Positions 1 to 8,298 of a DNA stretch of 64,000 nucleotides are shown here, one piece after another. Every line of letters begins with the position of its first letter. The stretch's first letter is position 1. This DNA comes from Cognatiluteimonas lumbrici (lineage in GTDB: Bacteria; Pseudomonadota; Gammaproteobacteria; Xanthomonadales; Xanthomonadaceae): assembly GCF_006476065.1 (NCBI RefSeq), contig NZ_ML636798.1, positions 2,120,207 to 2,184,206 on the forward strand, written 5' to 3'. The position numbers and the translations under genes were made by a program. The notes beneath the pieces were generated by a model, which saw nothing but the letters and a program-made list of their open reading frames with translations, searched no databases and was not told the origin of the DNA.

Positions 1-358
1 CGACGCCCAGGCCCGCTCGCAGGCGTCCTCGGACTCGACCGCCAGCCCACCGCCCGGCAACGATGGCACCGATCCCGACCTGCTCGCCCGCTACATCGCC
101 GCGCTCAACGCCGCCATCGTCCAGAACTGGACCCGCCCCGAGACGGTGCCACTGGGCCAGCGCTGCAAGATCGTGATCCGGCAGGTCCCCGGCGGGACCG
201 TGATCGATGCGGACGTCGACCCCAGCTGCCCCTACGACGACCTGGGCCGGCGCTCCATCGAGGCCGCCGTGCTCAAGGCCCAGCCGCTCCCCTATGCCGG
301 CTTCGAGCCGGTGTTCAACCGCACCCTGATCCTCAACTTCCAGGCCGCCGACCGCTAG
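1..358 (+). CDS. tolA: TolA, C-terminal part (cut by window edge)
   Basis: Only the last 118 codons are inside the window; the frame is open from base 2. The visible part is a short polar linker followed by the TolA C-terminal domain (a Tyr-Ile-x-Ala-Leu...Ile-x-x-Asn-Trp helix, then strands ending in a Leu-Asn-Phe run). TolA is the inner-membrane protein that spans the periplasm and links TolQR to TolB and Pal during outer-membrane constriction. tolB and pal follow directly, which fits the family order. The membrane anchor and long helical domain lie upstream of the window and cannot be judged. Confidence 0.85.
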   Translation, partial: DAQARSQASSDSTASPPPGNDGTDPDLLARYIAALNAAIVQNWTRPETVPLGQRCKIVIRQVPGGTVIDADVDPSCPYDDLGRRSIEAAVLKAQPLPYAGFEPVFNRTLILNFQAADR

Positions 359-463
359 CCCGCGGCGCCGGTGCGCCTCCATTCATCTTTGAGAGTGCCT
401 TCACGGCCAAGCTGTTAACACTCCTTGCTCTTGACTGAATCCGAACCAGACCCGGACGTGACG

Positions 464-1792
464 ATGACCCGACTGCCGCGCGTGTCCCTCCCCGCCTTCC
501 TGCTGCTGCTGGCGCTGCTCGTCCCGGCGGCCGCCGTCGCGCAGGAACGCGGGCTGGAGATCGACATCATCGGCGGCAATGCATCGGCGCTTCCGATCGC
601 GGTGGTGCCGATGCCGTACCAGGGCAGCGGCGCCGCGCCGGACACCGACATCGCCTCGGTGGTCGCCTCCGACCTTGCGCGCTCGGGCCAGTTCCGCACC
701 CTGCCGGCGCGCGACATGGTGCAGCGCCCGACCCGCGGCAGCGAGGTGGACTACCCGGCCTGGCGCCTGCTCAAGCAGGACTTCCTGGTCGTCGGGCGCG
801 TGCTCGACGCCGGCGGCGGCAGCTACCGGGTCGAGTACGAACTGTTCGACGTAGCCAAGCAGGAGCGCCTGCTCGGCTTCGCCATGACCAGCCGCGCCGA
901 CGCCATGCGCGACGTCGCCCACCAGATCGCCGACGCCATCTACGAGAAGATCCTCGGCGTGCGCGGTGCGTTCTGGACCCGCATCGCCTACGTCACCGCC
1001 AGCGGCGTCGGCCCCGGCACCCAGTACGCGCTGATGGTGGCCGACTCCGACGGCTGGAACCCGCAGACCGTAGTGCGCTCGGGCGAACCGCTGCTGTCGC
1101 CCTCGTGGAGCCCGGACGGGCGCAAGCTGGCCTATGTCAGCTTCGAGCGCGGCAATTCCTCGATCTACATCCAGGAGATCGCCACCGGCGCGCGCGAGCT
1201 GGTCGCCAGCTTCCGCGGCATCAACGGCGCGCCGGCGTTCTCGCCGGACGGCCGCAGGCTGGCGCTGACGCTGTCGAAGTCCGGCAACCCGGAGATCTAC
1301 GTGATGGACCTGGCCAGCCGCGCGCTGACCCAGGTGACCCGCCAGTTCGGCATCGACACCTCGCCCGCGTGGAGCGCCGACGGCAACACCCTCTATTTCA
1401 CCTCGGACCGCGGCGGCAAGCCGCAGATCTACCAGGTGCCGGCGAGCGGCGGCAGCGCCACCCGCGTGACCTTCCAGGGCAGCTACAACGCCGACCCGGT
1501 GGTCTCGTTCGACGGCCAGAAGCTGGCGACCACCCAGGGCAGCGGCAACACCTACCGCATCGCGCTGATGGACCGCAGCCTGGGCTCGCCGCGCTGGTCC
1601 ATGCTGTCGCCGGGCTCGATGGACGAGTCGCCCAGCTTCGCCCCGAATGCCAGCATGCTGCTCTACGCCGCCAAGGAAGGCGGTCGCGGCGTGCTGTATG
1701 CCGTGTCTGCCGATGCCCGCGTGCGCCAGCGACTGGTGCTCGCGGACGGCGACGTGCGCGAACCGGCCTGGGGGCCCTACCGCGCGCGCTGA
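464..1792 (+). CDS. tolB: Tol-Pal system protein TolB
   Basis: 442 residues. A signal peptide of about 26 residues ends in Ala-Val-Ala before Gln-Glu. An N-terminal domain (to about residue 165) is followed by a six-bladed beta-propeller made of WD40-like repeats of the type Ser-Pro-Asp-Gly-(Arg/Lys), visible at several places. TolB is periplasmic and shuttles between TolA and Pal. I prefer the ATG at 464 to the in-frame TTG at 425 because the longer form would put a charged 13-residue stretch before the signal peptide. There is no clear Shine-Dalgarno before 464. It lies between tolA and pal, as in other gammaproteobacteria. Confidence 0.95.
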   Translation: MTRLPRVSLPAFLLLLALLVPAAAVAQERGLEIDIIGGNASALPIAVVPMPYQGSGAAPDTDIASVVASDLARSGQFRTLPARDMVQRPTRGSEVDYPAWRLLKQDFLVVGRVLDAGGGSYRVEYELFDVAKQERLLGFAMTSRADAMRDVAHQIADAIYEKILGVRGAFWTRIAYVTASGVGPGTQYALMVADSDGWNPQTVVRSGEPLLSPSWSPDGRKLAYVSFERGNSSIYIQEIATGARELVASFRGINGAPAFSPDGRRLALTLSKSGNPEIYVMDLASRALTQVTRQFGIDTSPAWSADGNTLYFTSDRGGKPQIYQVPASGGSATRVTFQGSYNADPVVSFDGQKLATTQGSGNTYRIALMDRSLGSPRWSMLSPGSMDESPSFAPNASMLLYAAKEGGRGVLYAVSADARVRQRLVLADGDVREPAWGPYRAR

Positions 1793-1830
1793 GTCGTCCC
1801 CACCCACCCGCGAATTGACGAGGATTTGCC

Positions 1831-2340
1831 ATGAATGCCACGAGTCGAGTTCTGCTGGTCGCGCTGCTCTGCACCGCGGCCGTCGCCTGCTCCAAGAAGG
1901 TCAAGGAAGCGCCGCCCGTCGCCGACACCACGCCGCCGCCGGTCACCCAGCCGGTCACCGACGACGGCCTGTACGGTCCGGAAGACCTGGATACCGACAG
2001 CTGCCTGCGCCAGCGCACCATCTACTTCGACTTCGACCAGGACACCCTGCGTCCGGAATTCCAGGCCGCGATGGCCTGCCACGCCAAGTACCTGCGTGAC
2101 CGTCCGACCGCGCGCCTGACCCTCGAGGGCAATGCCGACGAGCGCGGCAGCCGCGAGTACAACCTCGGCCTGGGCGAGCGCCGTGGCAACGCGGTCTCCT
2201 CCGCGCTGCAGGCCAACGGCGGCTCCGCCGGCCAGCTGAACGTGGTCAGCTACGGCGAGGAGCGTCCGGTGTGCACGTCCTCGAGCGAGGACTGCTGGGC
2301 CCGCAACCGCCGCGTCGAGCTGAACTACAGCTCGCGCTGA
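1831..2340 (+). CDS. pal: Peptidoglycan-associated lipoprotein Pal
   Basis: 169 residues. The signal peptide ends in a lipobox (Ala-Val-Ala-Cys, lipidated Cys at residue 20), then a Pro-rich linker, then an OmpA-like peptidoglycan-binding domain from about residue 65 (Tyr-Phe-Asp-Phe-Asp, later Gly-Asn-Ala-Asp-Glu-Arg-Gly and Asn-Arg-Arg-Val-Glu). It anchors the outer membrane to murein and binds TolB. A GAGG-type ribosome site lies about 8 nt before the ATG. A strong terminator follows 21 nt after the stop, so tolB-pal probably end one transcript here. Confidence 0.96.
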   Translation: MNATSRVLLVALLCTAAVACSKKVKEAPPVADTTPPPVTQPVTDDGLYGPEDLDTDSCLRQRTIYFDFDQDTLRPEFQAAMACHAKYLRDRPTARLTLEGNADERGSREYNLGLGERRGNAVSSALQANGGSAGQLNVVSYGEERPVCTSSSEDCWARNRRVELNYSSR

Positions 2341-2361
2341 GGCGCCAGGCCGGACAGTGAC

Positions 2362-2398
2362 GGGTAAGGCAGCGGCCGTGCCGCTGCCTTACCCTTTT
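2362..2398 (+). terminator. Rho-independent terminator after pal
   Basis: A perfect 15-bp stem (2362-2376 pairs with 2380-2394) with a 3-nt loop is followed by four T residues. It lies between the pal stop and the cpoB start and should end most transcripts from tolB-pal, so cpoB is probably transcribed by read-through or from its own promoter. Confidence 0.9.
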
Positions 2399-2428
2399 GT
2401 GGTCTTCAGGTTTCGACGGAGCTTTCCG

Positions 2429-3223
2429 ATGAACGCTGGAATTCGAATCCTCGCGTTGGGCGCGGCGTTGCTGGCGCTGTCGCCGGCGGCGCTGGCGCAG
2501 CGCGCCAGCCTGGCCGAGCGGGTCGCCGCGCTGGAACAGCAGGCGGCCGCGTCGCAGGGCACCAGCGACCTGCTGCGCCAGGTGACGCTACTCAAGGACG
2601 AAGTGCAGTCGCTGCGCGGGCAGGTCGAGGAACTGCAGCACGCGCTGCAGCAGATGCAGGAAGCCTCGCGCAACCAGTACCTCGACATCGACGGCCGCCT
2701 GCTGCGGCTGGAAGGCGGCGCCCCGCCCGTGGCCGCCGGAGCGCCGCAGGCCAGCGTACCGCCGGCCCAGGCCCCCGCGGCCGACGCGGCGCCGTCCGTG
2801 CCTGCGCCGCCGCCGGCGCCGGTGCGCGTCGGCGACGCCGAGCGCGCCGCCTACGAGGCCGCCTTCGAGGTGCTGAAGGCCGGGCAGTACGACGCCTCCG
2901 CGCGCCAGTTCCAGGACTTCCTGGAGCAGTTCCCCGAGGGTGCGCTGGCCCCGAACGCGCTGTACTGGCTGGGGGAGAGCTACTACGCCACCCAGAACTA
3001 CGAACTGGCGCAGGCGCAGTTCCGCGCGCTGCTGCAGCGCTACCCCACCGACCAGAAGGCTCCCGGTGCGCTGCTGAAGCTGGGGCTGTCGCAATACGGC
3101 CTCGGCCACCAGGCCGACGCCGAGTCGACCTTGGCGGAGGTAGGCCGGCGCTATCCCGGCACCGACGCCGCCCGCACCGCCTCCGACCGCCTGCGCGCGA
3201 TGCAGCTGGGTGCGCTGCGCTAG
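2429..3223 (+). CDS. cpoB: Cell division coordinator CpoB (YbgF)
   Basis: 264 residues. A cleaved signal peptide ends near Ala-Leu-Ala-Gln (residue 20). A short coiled coil follows (about 25-75, Leu-rich heptads), then a Pro/Ala-rich linker, then three TPR repeats (from about 145). CpoB is periplasmic and couples Tol-Pal activity to PBP1B during septation. The ATG at 2429 has a GGAG sequence 5-9 nt upstream and gives a proper signal peptide; the upstream in-frame start at 2357 would translate through the terminator hairpin. It is the last gene of the tol cluster. Confidence 0.93.
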   Translation: MNAGIRILALGAALLALSPAALAQRASLAERVAALEQQAAASQGTSDLLRQVTLLKDEVQSLRGQVEELQHALQQMQEASRNQYLDIDGRLLRLEGGAPPVAAGAPQASVPPAQAPAADAAPSVPAPPPAPVRVGDAERAAYEAAFEVLKAGQYDASARQFQDFLEQFPEGALAPNALYWLGESYYATQNYELAQAQFRALLQRYPTDQKAPGALLKLGLSQYGLGHQADAESTLAEVGRRYPGTDAARTASDRLRAMQLGALR

Positions 3224-3230
3224 GCACCGG

Positions 3231-3236
3231 TAAAAT
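3231..3236 (+). promoter_or_regulatory. Putative -10 box of queE (leaderless)
   Basis: TAAAAT lies 6 nt before the queE ATG, so transcription would start at or next to the A of the start codon. No Shine-Dalgarno is present before queE. The -35 region is not recognisable. Confidence 0.45.
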
Positions 3237-3242
3237 GCACGC

Positions 3243-3926
3243 ATGAGCACCGTCGCCCCGCCAGCGGCCGCCGCTGCCGGGACGGCGGAACGGCTCCGCA
3301 TCACCGAGATCTTCCTGTCGCTGCAGGGCGAGGCCCGCGCGGCCGGCTGGCCCAGCGTGTTCGTGCGCCTGACCGGCTGCCCGCTGCGCTGCACTTACTG
3401 CGACACCGCCTACGCGTTCCATGGCGGCGAGTGGCGGGACATCGACGGCATCGTCGCCGAGGTCCTCGGCCACGGCGTGCGCCACGTTTGCGTCACCGGC
3501 GGCGAGCCTCTGGCGCAGAAGCGCTGCCTGCTGCTGTTGCAGAGGCTGTGCGACGCCGGCCTCGAGGTGTCGCTGGAGACCTCCGGCGCGATGGACATCG
3601 CCGCGGTCGACCCGCGCGTGTCGCGGGTGCTCGACATCAAGACGCCGGGTTCGGGCGAGGTGGCGCGCAACCTGTGGTCCAACCTGCCGCTGCTCACCGC
3701 GCGCGACCAGGTGAAGTTCGTCATCTGCAACCGCGCGGACTTCGACTGGGCGGTCGGCGTGGTCGCCGGGCACCGCCTGCACGAGCGCTGCGAGGTCCTG
3801 TTCTCGCCGAGCTTCGGCGAAATCGCGCCGCGCGACCTGGCCGACTGGATCGTGGCCGGAAAGCCGCCCGTGCGCTTCCAGCTGCAGCTGCACAAGCTGC
3901 TGTGGAACGACGAACCGGGCCGCTGA
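3243..3926 (+). CDS. queE: 7-carboxy-7-deazaguanine synthase QueE
   Basis: 227 residues. A radical-SAM protein with the CX3CX2C cluster motif at Cys46, Cys50 and Cys53, followed by the Gly-Gly-Glu-Pro SAM-contact motif. It converts 6-carboxytetrahydropterin to 7-carboxy-7-deazaguanine in the queuosine/preQ0 pathway. queC, the next pathway enzyme, starts 10 nt downstream. No ribosome site is seen; a TAAAAT box 6 nt upstream suggests a leaderless message. The start chosen is the only ATG that keeps the usual N-terminal length. Confidence 0.95.
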   Translation: MSTVAPPAAAAAGTAERLRITEIFLSLQGEARAAGWPSVFVRLTGCPLRCTYCDTAYAFHGGEWRDIDGIVAEVLGHGVRHVCVTGGEPLAQKRCLLLLQRLCDAGLEVSLETSGAMDIAAVDPRVSRVLDIKTPGSGEVARNLWSNLPLLTARDQVKFVICNRADFDWAVGVVAGHRLHERCEVLFSPSFGEIAPRDLADWIVAGKPPVRFQLQLHKLLWNDEPGR

Positions 3927-3936
3927 GGGGACGACG

Positions 3937-4632
3937 ATGGACGCGAGCGCGAAGAATCCCGCGGTGGTGCTGGTCTCCGGCGGCATGGACTCGGCGGTGG
4001 TGCTGGCGATCGCGCGCGAGCGCGGCTTCGCGGCGCACGCGCTGAGCGTGCGCTACGGCCAGCGCCACACCTCCGAGCTCGAGGCCGCCGACCGCGTCGC
4101 GCGCGCGCTGGGCGCGGTCGAGCACAAGACCGTGGACGTGGACCTGCGCAGCATCGGCGGTTCCGCGCTCACCGACGACATCGCCGTGCCCGAGGACAGC
4201 GACGGCCACGTGATCGGCGAGGGCATCCCGGTGACCTACGTGCCCGCGCGCAACACCATCATGCTGTCGCTGGCGCTTGGCTGGGCCGAGGTCATCGGCA
4301 GCTCGGACCTGTTCTGCGGCGTGAACGCGGTGGACTATTCCGGCTACCCGGACTGCCGCCCGGAGTTCATCGAGGCCTTCGAGCGGCTGGCGATCGTGGC
4401 CACCCGCGCCGGCGTGGAGGGCGCGGGATTCAGCGTGCACGCGCCGCTGATGCGGATGTCCAAGGCCGACATCGTGCGCGAGGGCGTGCGCCTGGGCGTG
4501 GACTTCGAGCTCACCGTGTCCTGCTACCAGGCCGACGCGCAGGGCCGCGCCTGCGGCCATTGCGACGCCTGCCGCCTGCGCGCAGACGGCTTCGCCGCGG
4601 CCGGGGTCACGGACCCGACCCGTTACCGGTAA
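3937..4632 (+). CDS. queC: 7-cyano-7-deazaguanine synthase QueC
   Basis: 231 residues. An N-type ATP pyrophosphatase loop (Ser-Gly-Gly-Met-Asp-Ser, residues 14-19) and four zinc-binding cysteines near the C-terminus (Cys196, 206, 209, 212) identify the family. It makes preQ0 from 7-carboxy-7-deazaguanine, ammonia and ATP in the cytoplasm. It follows queE by 10 nt with a GGGGAC sequence before the ATG, so the two are one operon. A tRNA gene follows 27 nt after its stop. Confidence 0.96.
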   Translation: MDASAKNPAVVLVSGGMDSAVVLAIARERGFAAHALSVRYGQRHTSELEAADRVARALGAVEHKTVDVDLRSIGGSALTDDIAVPEDSDGHVIGEGIPVTYVPARNTIMLSLALGWAEVIGSSDLFCGVNAVDYSGYPDCRPEFIEAFERLAIVATRAGVEGAGFSVHAPLMRMSKADIVREGVRLGVDFELTVSCYQADAQGRACGHCDACRLRADGFAAAGVTDPTRYR

Positions 4633-4635
4633 AAT
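4630..4635 (+). promoter_or_regulatory. Putative -10 box of tRNA-Lys
   Basis: TAAAAT begins on the last bases of queC and ends 24 nt before the mature tRNA 5' end. The -35 match is poor, so the tRNA could instead be read with queEC. Inference from position only. Confidence 0.3.
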
Positions 4636-4659
4636 CCGACCCTTGGCGCAAGCCGCAGT

Positions 4660-4735
4660 GGGCCGTTAGCTCAGTCGGTAGAGCATCGGACTTTTAATCC
4701 GCTGGTCGATGGTTCGAATCCATCACGGCCCACCA
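4660..4735 (+). tRNA. tRNA-Lys (anticodon UUU)
   Basis: 76 nt with a complete cloverleaf. The 7-bp acceptor stem pairs GGGCCGT with ACGGCCC (4725-4731), the discriminator is A, and CCA is encoded at 4733-4735. The anticodon loop is CTTTTAA with anticodon TTT, and the T loop has the standard GGTTCGAATCC core. No second tRNA was found beside it. Confidence 0.97.
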
Positions 4736-4745
4736 TCTCGAACAG

Positions 4746-5567
4746 CTACAGGGGAGTGCGCTCGGCGTCGAGGCGGATGGTGTCGTCGGCGATGGCCGGC
4801 CAGGTCGCGAGGGCGTGGCGGCTGACGCGCTCGAAGAACTGCACGAATCGCATCACCTGGGCCTGGTCCATGGCCTTGCGGTCGGGGTGCTGCGCCTGCA
4901 GGGTCTGCTCCTGCTGCCAGCGCCAAGTCGGCACGACCTCGAAGCCGGGGCCCTGCAGGAACAGCATCCGCGGAAGCCGCTTCCACAGTTCGGGGTAGTC
5001 GTCGGCCAGCGACCGATTCACCCAACTGCGCCAGGTGCCGTCCGGATCCTCGTCGCGCTCGAGCCCATTGATCGGCTCGACCAGCTCCGCGGGCGCCTGC
5101 GGAGGCACTTTCAGGAACCAGCCCTCGAGCACCACCAGGTCGGCGTGGTGCACGGTGGGCCATTGCGATTCGGGCAGGCGGTCGTCGGCGATCTTGTCGA
5201 AGCGGGGCAGCGTCGTCGGCTTGCCGTGCGCGAGCGCATCGAGCACGGCGCAGGCCAGCGGCACGTCGTGGCTGCCGGGCGCGCCGCGCGTCGCGCACAG
5301 CGGGTGCACTTCGCGGCCCAGGCGCTGGCGCTCTGCACGACCCAGGTAGAAGTCGTCGATGGACAGCGGGACCACGGCCAAGCCGCGCTCCCGGCCCAGC
5401 TCCTCGAGCTGCAGCGACAGCGTGGACTTGCCGGTGCCCTGCAGCCCTGCGATGGCATGGACCAGCGGCCCGCCGCCCGGATCGGCGGCCGCGAGGGCCT
5501 TGTCGAGGATCGCTGAAACGAACGCCGGCGCGTAGCCGGCGGACGGGTGCTTGTTTGCGGGGGCCAT
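4746..5567 (-). CDS. P-loop kinase, glycerate-kinase-like
   Basis: 273 residues. A Walker A loop (Gly-Leu-Gln-Gly-Thr-Gly-Lys-Ser-Thr) near residue 45, then Ser-Ile-Asp-Asp-Phe-Tyr-Leu, typical of the phosphoribulokinase/uridine-kinase-like fold and of plant-type D-glycerate 3-kinases. The substrate cannot be proved from sequence; D-glycerate is the best family guess. The ATG at 5567 is chosen over a TTG at 5585. Its 3' end faces tRNA-Lys with 10 nt between, and it is divergent from pdxH with start codons 17 nt apart. No Shine-Dalgarno is visible; TATTGT lies 6 nt upstream of the ATG. Confidence 0.8.
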   Translation of the reverse strand: MAPANKHPSAGYAPAFVSAILDKALAAADPGGGPLVHAIAGLQGTGKSTLSLQLEELGRERGLAVVPLSIDDFYLGRAERQRLGREVHPLCATRGAPGSHDVPLACAVLDALAHGKPTTLPRFDKIADDRLPESQWPTVHHADLVVLEGWFLKVPPQAPAELVEPINGLERDEDPDGTWRSWVNRSLADDYPELWKRLPRMLFLQGPGFEVVPTWRWQQEQTLQAQHPDRKAMDQAQVMRFVQFFERVSRHALATWPAIADDTIRLDAERTPL

Positions 5568-5572
5568 CGGGC

Positions 5573-5579
5573 GACAATA
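5573..5579. promoter_or_regulatory. Overlapping divergent -10 boxes, kinase/pdxH
   Basis: The 7-bp block GACAATA reads as GACAAT on the plus strand, 6 nt before the pdxH ATG, and as TATTGT on the minus strand, 6 nt before the kinase ATG. A TTGTTT at 5551-5556 gives a plausible plus-strand -35 with 16 nt spacing and lies inside the kinase coding sequence. If real, both genes are leaderless and their promoters cannot be used at the same time. Confidence 0.45.
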
Positions 5580-5584
5580 GCGCA

Positions 5585-6196
5585 ATGGACGAGCACGTTC
5601 CCGACCCGCTGTACGCGGAAGCGCTGGCAGAGTTCGCCCGGCTGTTCGACGAGGCCGCGGCCGCCGGAGAGCCCGACCGCACCGCGATGACGCTGGCCAC
5701 CGCCACGCTGGATGCGCGTCCTTCGGCGCGCACCGTGCTGCTCAAGGCCTTCGACCCGCGCGGCTTCGTGTTCTACACCCACCTGGACGGGCGCAAGGGC
5801 CGCGAGCTGCAGGACAACCCGTACGCGGCGCTGCTGTTCCATTGGCCGCGCGTGCGCCGCGGCGTGCAGGTGCGGATCGAGGGCCGCGTGCACATGGTCC
5901 CGGACGAGGAGGCCGACGCCTACTTCGCCAGCCGTCCGCGCGGCAGCCAGATCGGCGCTTGGGCCTCGCTGCAGTCGGAGACGCTGGACGCGCGCGCAAC
6001 CTTCGACGCGCGCGTGGCCGAGGCCGAGCGCCAGTTCGAGGGTCGCGACGTGCCGCGGCCGCCGCGCTGGACCGGCTTCCGCGTGCGCCCGCGCTGGATC
6101 GAGTTCTGGCACGCCGGCGAGTTCCGCCTGCACGATCGCGTGCTGTACGAGCGCGACGTCGCCGCGCACTGGTCGAAGCGGCTGCTGTACCCGTGA
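5585..6196 (+). CDS. pdxH: Pyridoxine/pyridoxamine 5'-phosphate oxidase
   Basis: 203 residues, within the family's usual range. FMN-binding split-barrel fold with the [10 protein letters not shown] motif near residue 45 and the C-terminal PLP-site region ending in Lys-Arg-Leu-Leu-Tyr-Pro. It oxidises PNP or PMP to PLP. Interestingly the PLP-homeostasis protein YggS is also encoded within 3 kb. There is no ribosome site before the ATG; see the overlapping -10 element. The next gene starts within its stop codon (GTGA overlap), so the two are translationally coupled. Confidence 0.95.
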   Translation: MDEHVPDPLYAEALAEFARLFDEAAAAGEPDRTAMTLATATLDARPSARTVLLKAFDPRGFVFYTHLDGRKGRELQDNPYAALLFHWPRVRRGVQVRIEGRVHMVPDEEADAYFASRPRGSQIGAWASLQSETLDARATFDARVAEAERQFEGRDVPRPPRWTGFRVRPRWIEFWHAGEFRLHDRVLYERDVAAHWSKRLLYP

Positions 6197-6996
6197 GCAG
6201 CGGCAACGGGCCGCGGCGCATCGTCTGCCTGACCGAGGAGCCGACCGAAGTCCTGTACGCGCTCGGCGAGCAGGACCGCATCGTCGGCATCAGCGGCTTC
6301 ACCGTGCGTCCGCCGCGTGCGCGCCGCGAGAAGCCGAAGGTCAGCGCCTTCACCAGCGCCAGGATCGACGCCATCCTGGACCTGCAGCCGGACTTCGTGG
6401 TCGGCTTCTCCGACATCCAGGCCGACATCGCCGCAGAGCTGGTGCGGCGTGGCGTGGAGGTCTGGATCAGCAACCACCGCAGCGTGGACGGCATCCTCGA
6501 CTACGTGCGCCGGCTGGGCGCGCTGGTCGGCGCCGCCGATCGCGCGTCGAGCTACGCCGACGAGCTCGAGCGCGGGCTGGAGGCGATCGCGGAGGAGGCG
6601 GCGGCATTGCCGCGGCGGCCGAGGGTCTACTTCGAGGAGTGGGACGAGCCGCCGATCACCGGGATCCGCTGGGTCGCCGAGTTGGTGCGCATCGCCGGCG
6701 GCGACGACATCTTCCCGGAGCGCGCGCTCGAACCGCTGGCGAAGGCGCGCATCCTCGAGGATGCGTCGGAAGTCGTGCGGCGCGCGCCCGACATCATCCT
6801 CGGCTCCTGGTGCGGCAAGAAGTTTCGCCCGGACAAGGTCGCCGCGCGGCCCGGCTGGGACGCGATCCCGGCCGTGCGCGACGGGCAGCTGCACGAAATC
6901 AAGTCGCCGATCATCCTGCAGCCAGGCCCGGCTGCGCTGACCGACGGCGTGCGCGAAATGGCCCGCATCATCCAGGCCTGGGCCAACACTCTGTAG
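6193..6996 (+). CDS. BtuF/FecB-like binding protein without signal peptide
   Basis: 267 residues. Class III periplasmic-binding fold: an N-terminal lobe starting Arg-Ile-Val-Cys-Leu-Thr-Glu-Glu, the Asp-Leu-Gln-Pro-Asp-Phe-Val-Val motif near 60, a long connecting helix, and a second lobe. The family includes cobalamin and siderophore receptors of ABC importers. Here no signal peptide or lipobox is present and no transporter genes are adjacent, so the protein is probably cytoplasmic and its ligand unknown. The GTG start overlaps the pdxH stop by 4 nt. Its own stop codon lies inside a REP-like repeat. Confidence 0.75.
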   Translation: MSSGNGPRRIVCLTEEPTEVLYALGEQDRIVGISGFTVRPPRARREKPKVSAFTSARIDAILDLQPDFVVGFSDIQADIAAELVRRGVEVWISNHRSVDGILDYVRRLGALVGAADRASSYADELERGLEAIAEEAAALPRRPRVYFEEWDEPPITGIRWVAELVRIAGGDDIFPERALEPLAKARILEDASEVVRRAPDIILGSWCGKKFRPDKVAARPGWDAIPAVRDGQLHEIKSPIILQPGPAALTDGVREMARIIQAWANTL

Positions 6997-7017
6997 GAGC
7001 GGCGCTGGCGCCGCGAC
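6992..7017. repeat. REP-like palindrome
   Basis: The sequence TGTAGGAGCGGCGC followed by TGGCGCCGCGAC forms a hairpin (GCGGCGC/GGCGCCGC arms) and resembles the small intergenic palindromes with a GTAGGAGCGGC head known in Xanthomonas, Stenotrophomonas and Pseudomonas. It overlaps the last codon and stop of the BtuF-like gene. A related element lies at 12207-12254. Confidence 0.6.
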
Positions 7018-7020
7018 CCC

Positions 7021-7464
7021 TCAGCGGAAGTCGTGGTTGAAGCGCATGCGCAGGGGCTGGCCGCCCGCGCGCCGCACTTCGATCTCGAACGACAGCGTCG
7101 CCGGGAGCTCGACCCGCAGGCTGCCGACGTGGTCCACCAGCCCGCCGGCCTCCAGCGCGTGCAGCGGGATGGCGTGGCGCCGGCCGCGCAGGTCGGTGGC
7201 AGTGGCGGTCACGGTGGCGTCCGCCGGATCCTCGGCGGGGCCCTGGCGCACCCCGACCACCAGCAGCACCCGGTCGTCGCCGCGTTCGATCCCGTAGCGG
7301 GCGGCGATCGCCTCGGACAGGGTGGAGGTCTGCATCACCGTCGCGCGGACGGTGGTGTCGCCGCGCTGCAGGACTTCCTCGTGCGGCGCGGCCGGCGGCG
7401 CATCCGGGGCGCAGCCGGCCAGCAGCGCGGCGGCGGAGAAGGCGAGAAGGGCAGTGCGGAACAT
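7021..7464 (-). CDS. DUF4426 lipoprotein
   Basis: 147 residues. A lipoprotein signal with lipobox Leu-Leu-Ala-Gly-Cys (Cys18), then a single domain rich in beta strand that matches what I know of DUF4426 (short motif Thr-x-Leu-Ser-x-x-Ile-Ala-x-x-Tyr-Gly-Ile; ends Phe-Asn-His-Asp-Phe-Arg). The function is unknown. DUF4426 genes are often found beside proC and yggS, and here it follows proC by 9 nt on the same strand, which supports the call. Confidence 0.75.
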   Translation of the reverse strand: MFRTALLAFSAAALLAGCAPDAPPAAPHEEVLQRGDTTVRATVMQTSTLSEAIAARYGIERGDDRVLLVVGVRQGPAEDPADATVTATATDLRGRRHAIPLHALEAGGLVDHVGSLRVELPATLSFEIEVRRAGGQPLRMRFNHDFR

Positions 7465-7473
7465 GGGCGAGCC

Positions 7474-8298
7474 TCAGTCGTTGGCGGCCGACAGCTCGCG
7501 GCCGCGGGTAGTGGCCGCGGCGATGGCGCGGCCTACGAGCTCGCGGAAGCCGCCGGCCTCGAAGGTCTCGATCGCGGCCTGGGTGGTGCCGCCGGGGGAG
7601 GTCACGCGCCTGCGCAGCTCGGCCGCATCGGCATCCGATTCGGTCAGCATGCGCGCGGCGCCGAGGATGGTCTGCAGCACCAGCGTCCGCGCGGTGTCCT
7701 CCGCCAGGCCCTGCTCGCGGGCCGCGGCCTGCATCGCTTCGGCCAGCAGGAACACGTAGGCGGGACCGCTGCCGGAGGTGGCGGTCACCGCGTCCATGCT
7801 GGCCTCGTCCTCGATCCACACGGTCTTGCCGGCCGCGGCCAGCAGCGCTTCCGCGGCGTCGCGCCCGGCCGCGTCCACCCGCGGGTTCGCGTACAGGCCG
7901 GTGACGCCGGCGCCGAGCAGCGCCGGGGTGTTGGGCATGCAGCGCGCCACCGCGATGCCGCCGCCGAGCCACTGCTCGAGCTGGCCGGCGGTGATCCCGG
8001 CGGCGATCGACACCACCAGCGGCCGTGCCTCCTGCGCCATCGGCGCCAGCGCCTGGCATACCGTGCGCATCACCTGCGGCTTCACCGCGAACACCCAGGT
8101 CGGCGCGCCGCGCACCGCGTCCGCGTTGCCAGGGAAGGTCGCGATGCCGAAGTCGTGGTGCAGCGCCTCGCGCGAGGCCGCGGCCGGATCGGACACGCGG
8201 ATCGCGTCGGCCGCGACGCCGCGCGCCAGCAAGCCGCCGACCAGGCTGCGCGCCATGTTGCCGCCGCCGATGAAGGCGACGGGGAGTGCTTGCTTCAT
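7474..8298 (-). CDS. proC: Pyrroline-5-carboxylate reductase
   Basis: 274 residues, normal length. N-terminal Rossmann motif Gly-Gly-Gly-Asn-Met-Ala at residues 11-16, then Ala-Val-Lys-Pro-Gln, Arg-x-Met-Pro-Asn-Thr-Pro, and the C-terminal signature Thr-Ser-Pro-Gly-Gly-Thr-Thr. It makes L-proline from pyrroline-5-carboxylate with NAD(P)H. The ATG overlaps the yggS stop by 4 nt (ATGA), so the genes are translationally coupled, an association conserved widely. Confidence 0.96.
   Translation of the reverse strand: MKQALPVAFIGGGNMARSLVGGLLARGVAADAIRVSDPAAASREALHHDFGIATFPGNADAVRGAPTWVFAVKPQVMRTVCQALAPMAQEARPLVVSIAAGITAGQLEQWLGGGIAVARCMPNTPALLGAGVTGLYANPRVDAAGRDAAEALLAAAGKTVWIEDEASMDAVTATSGSGPAYVFLLAEAMQAAAREQGLAEDTARTLVLQTILGAARMLTESDADAAELRRRVTSPGGTTQAAIETFEAGGFRELVGRAIAAATTRGRELSAAND

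Noticed and set aside
425..463. TTG start 13 codons upstream for tolB
   Set aside because: It would place acidic residues before the signal peptide; the ATG at 464 gives a normal one.
401..1807. A 468-codon minus frame opposite tolB
   Set aside because: Shadow of tolB in G+C-rich sequence; no recognisable motif and tolB is certain.
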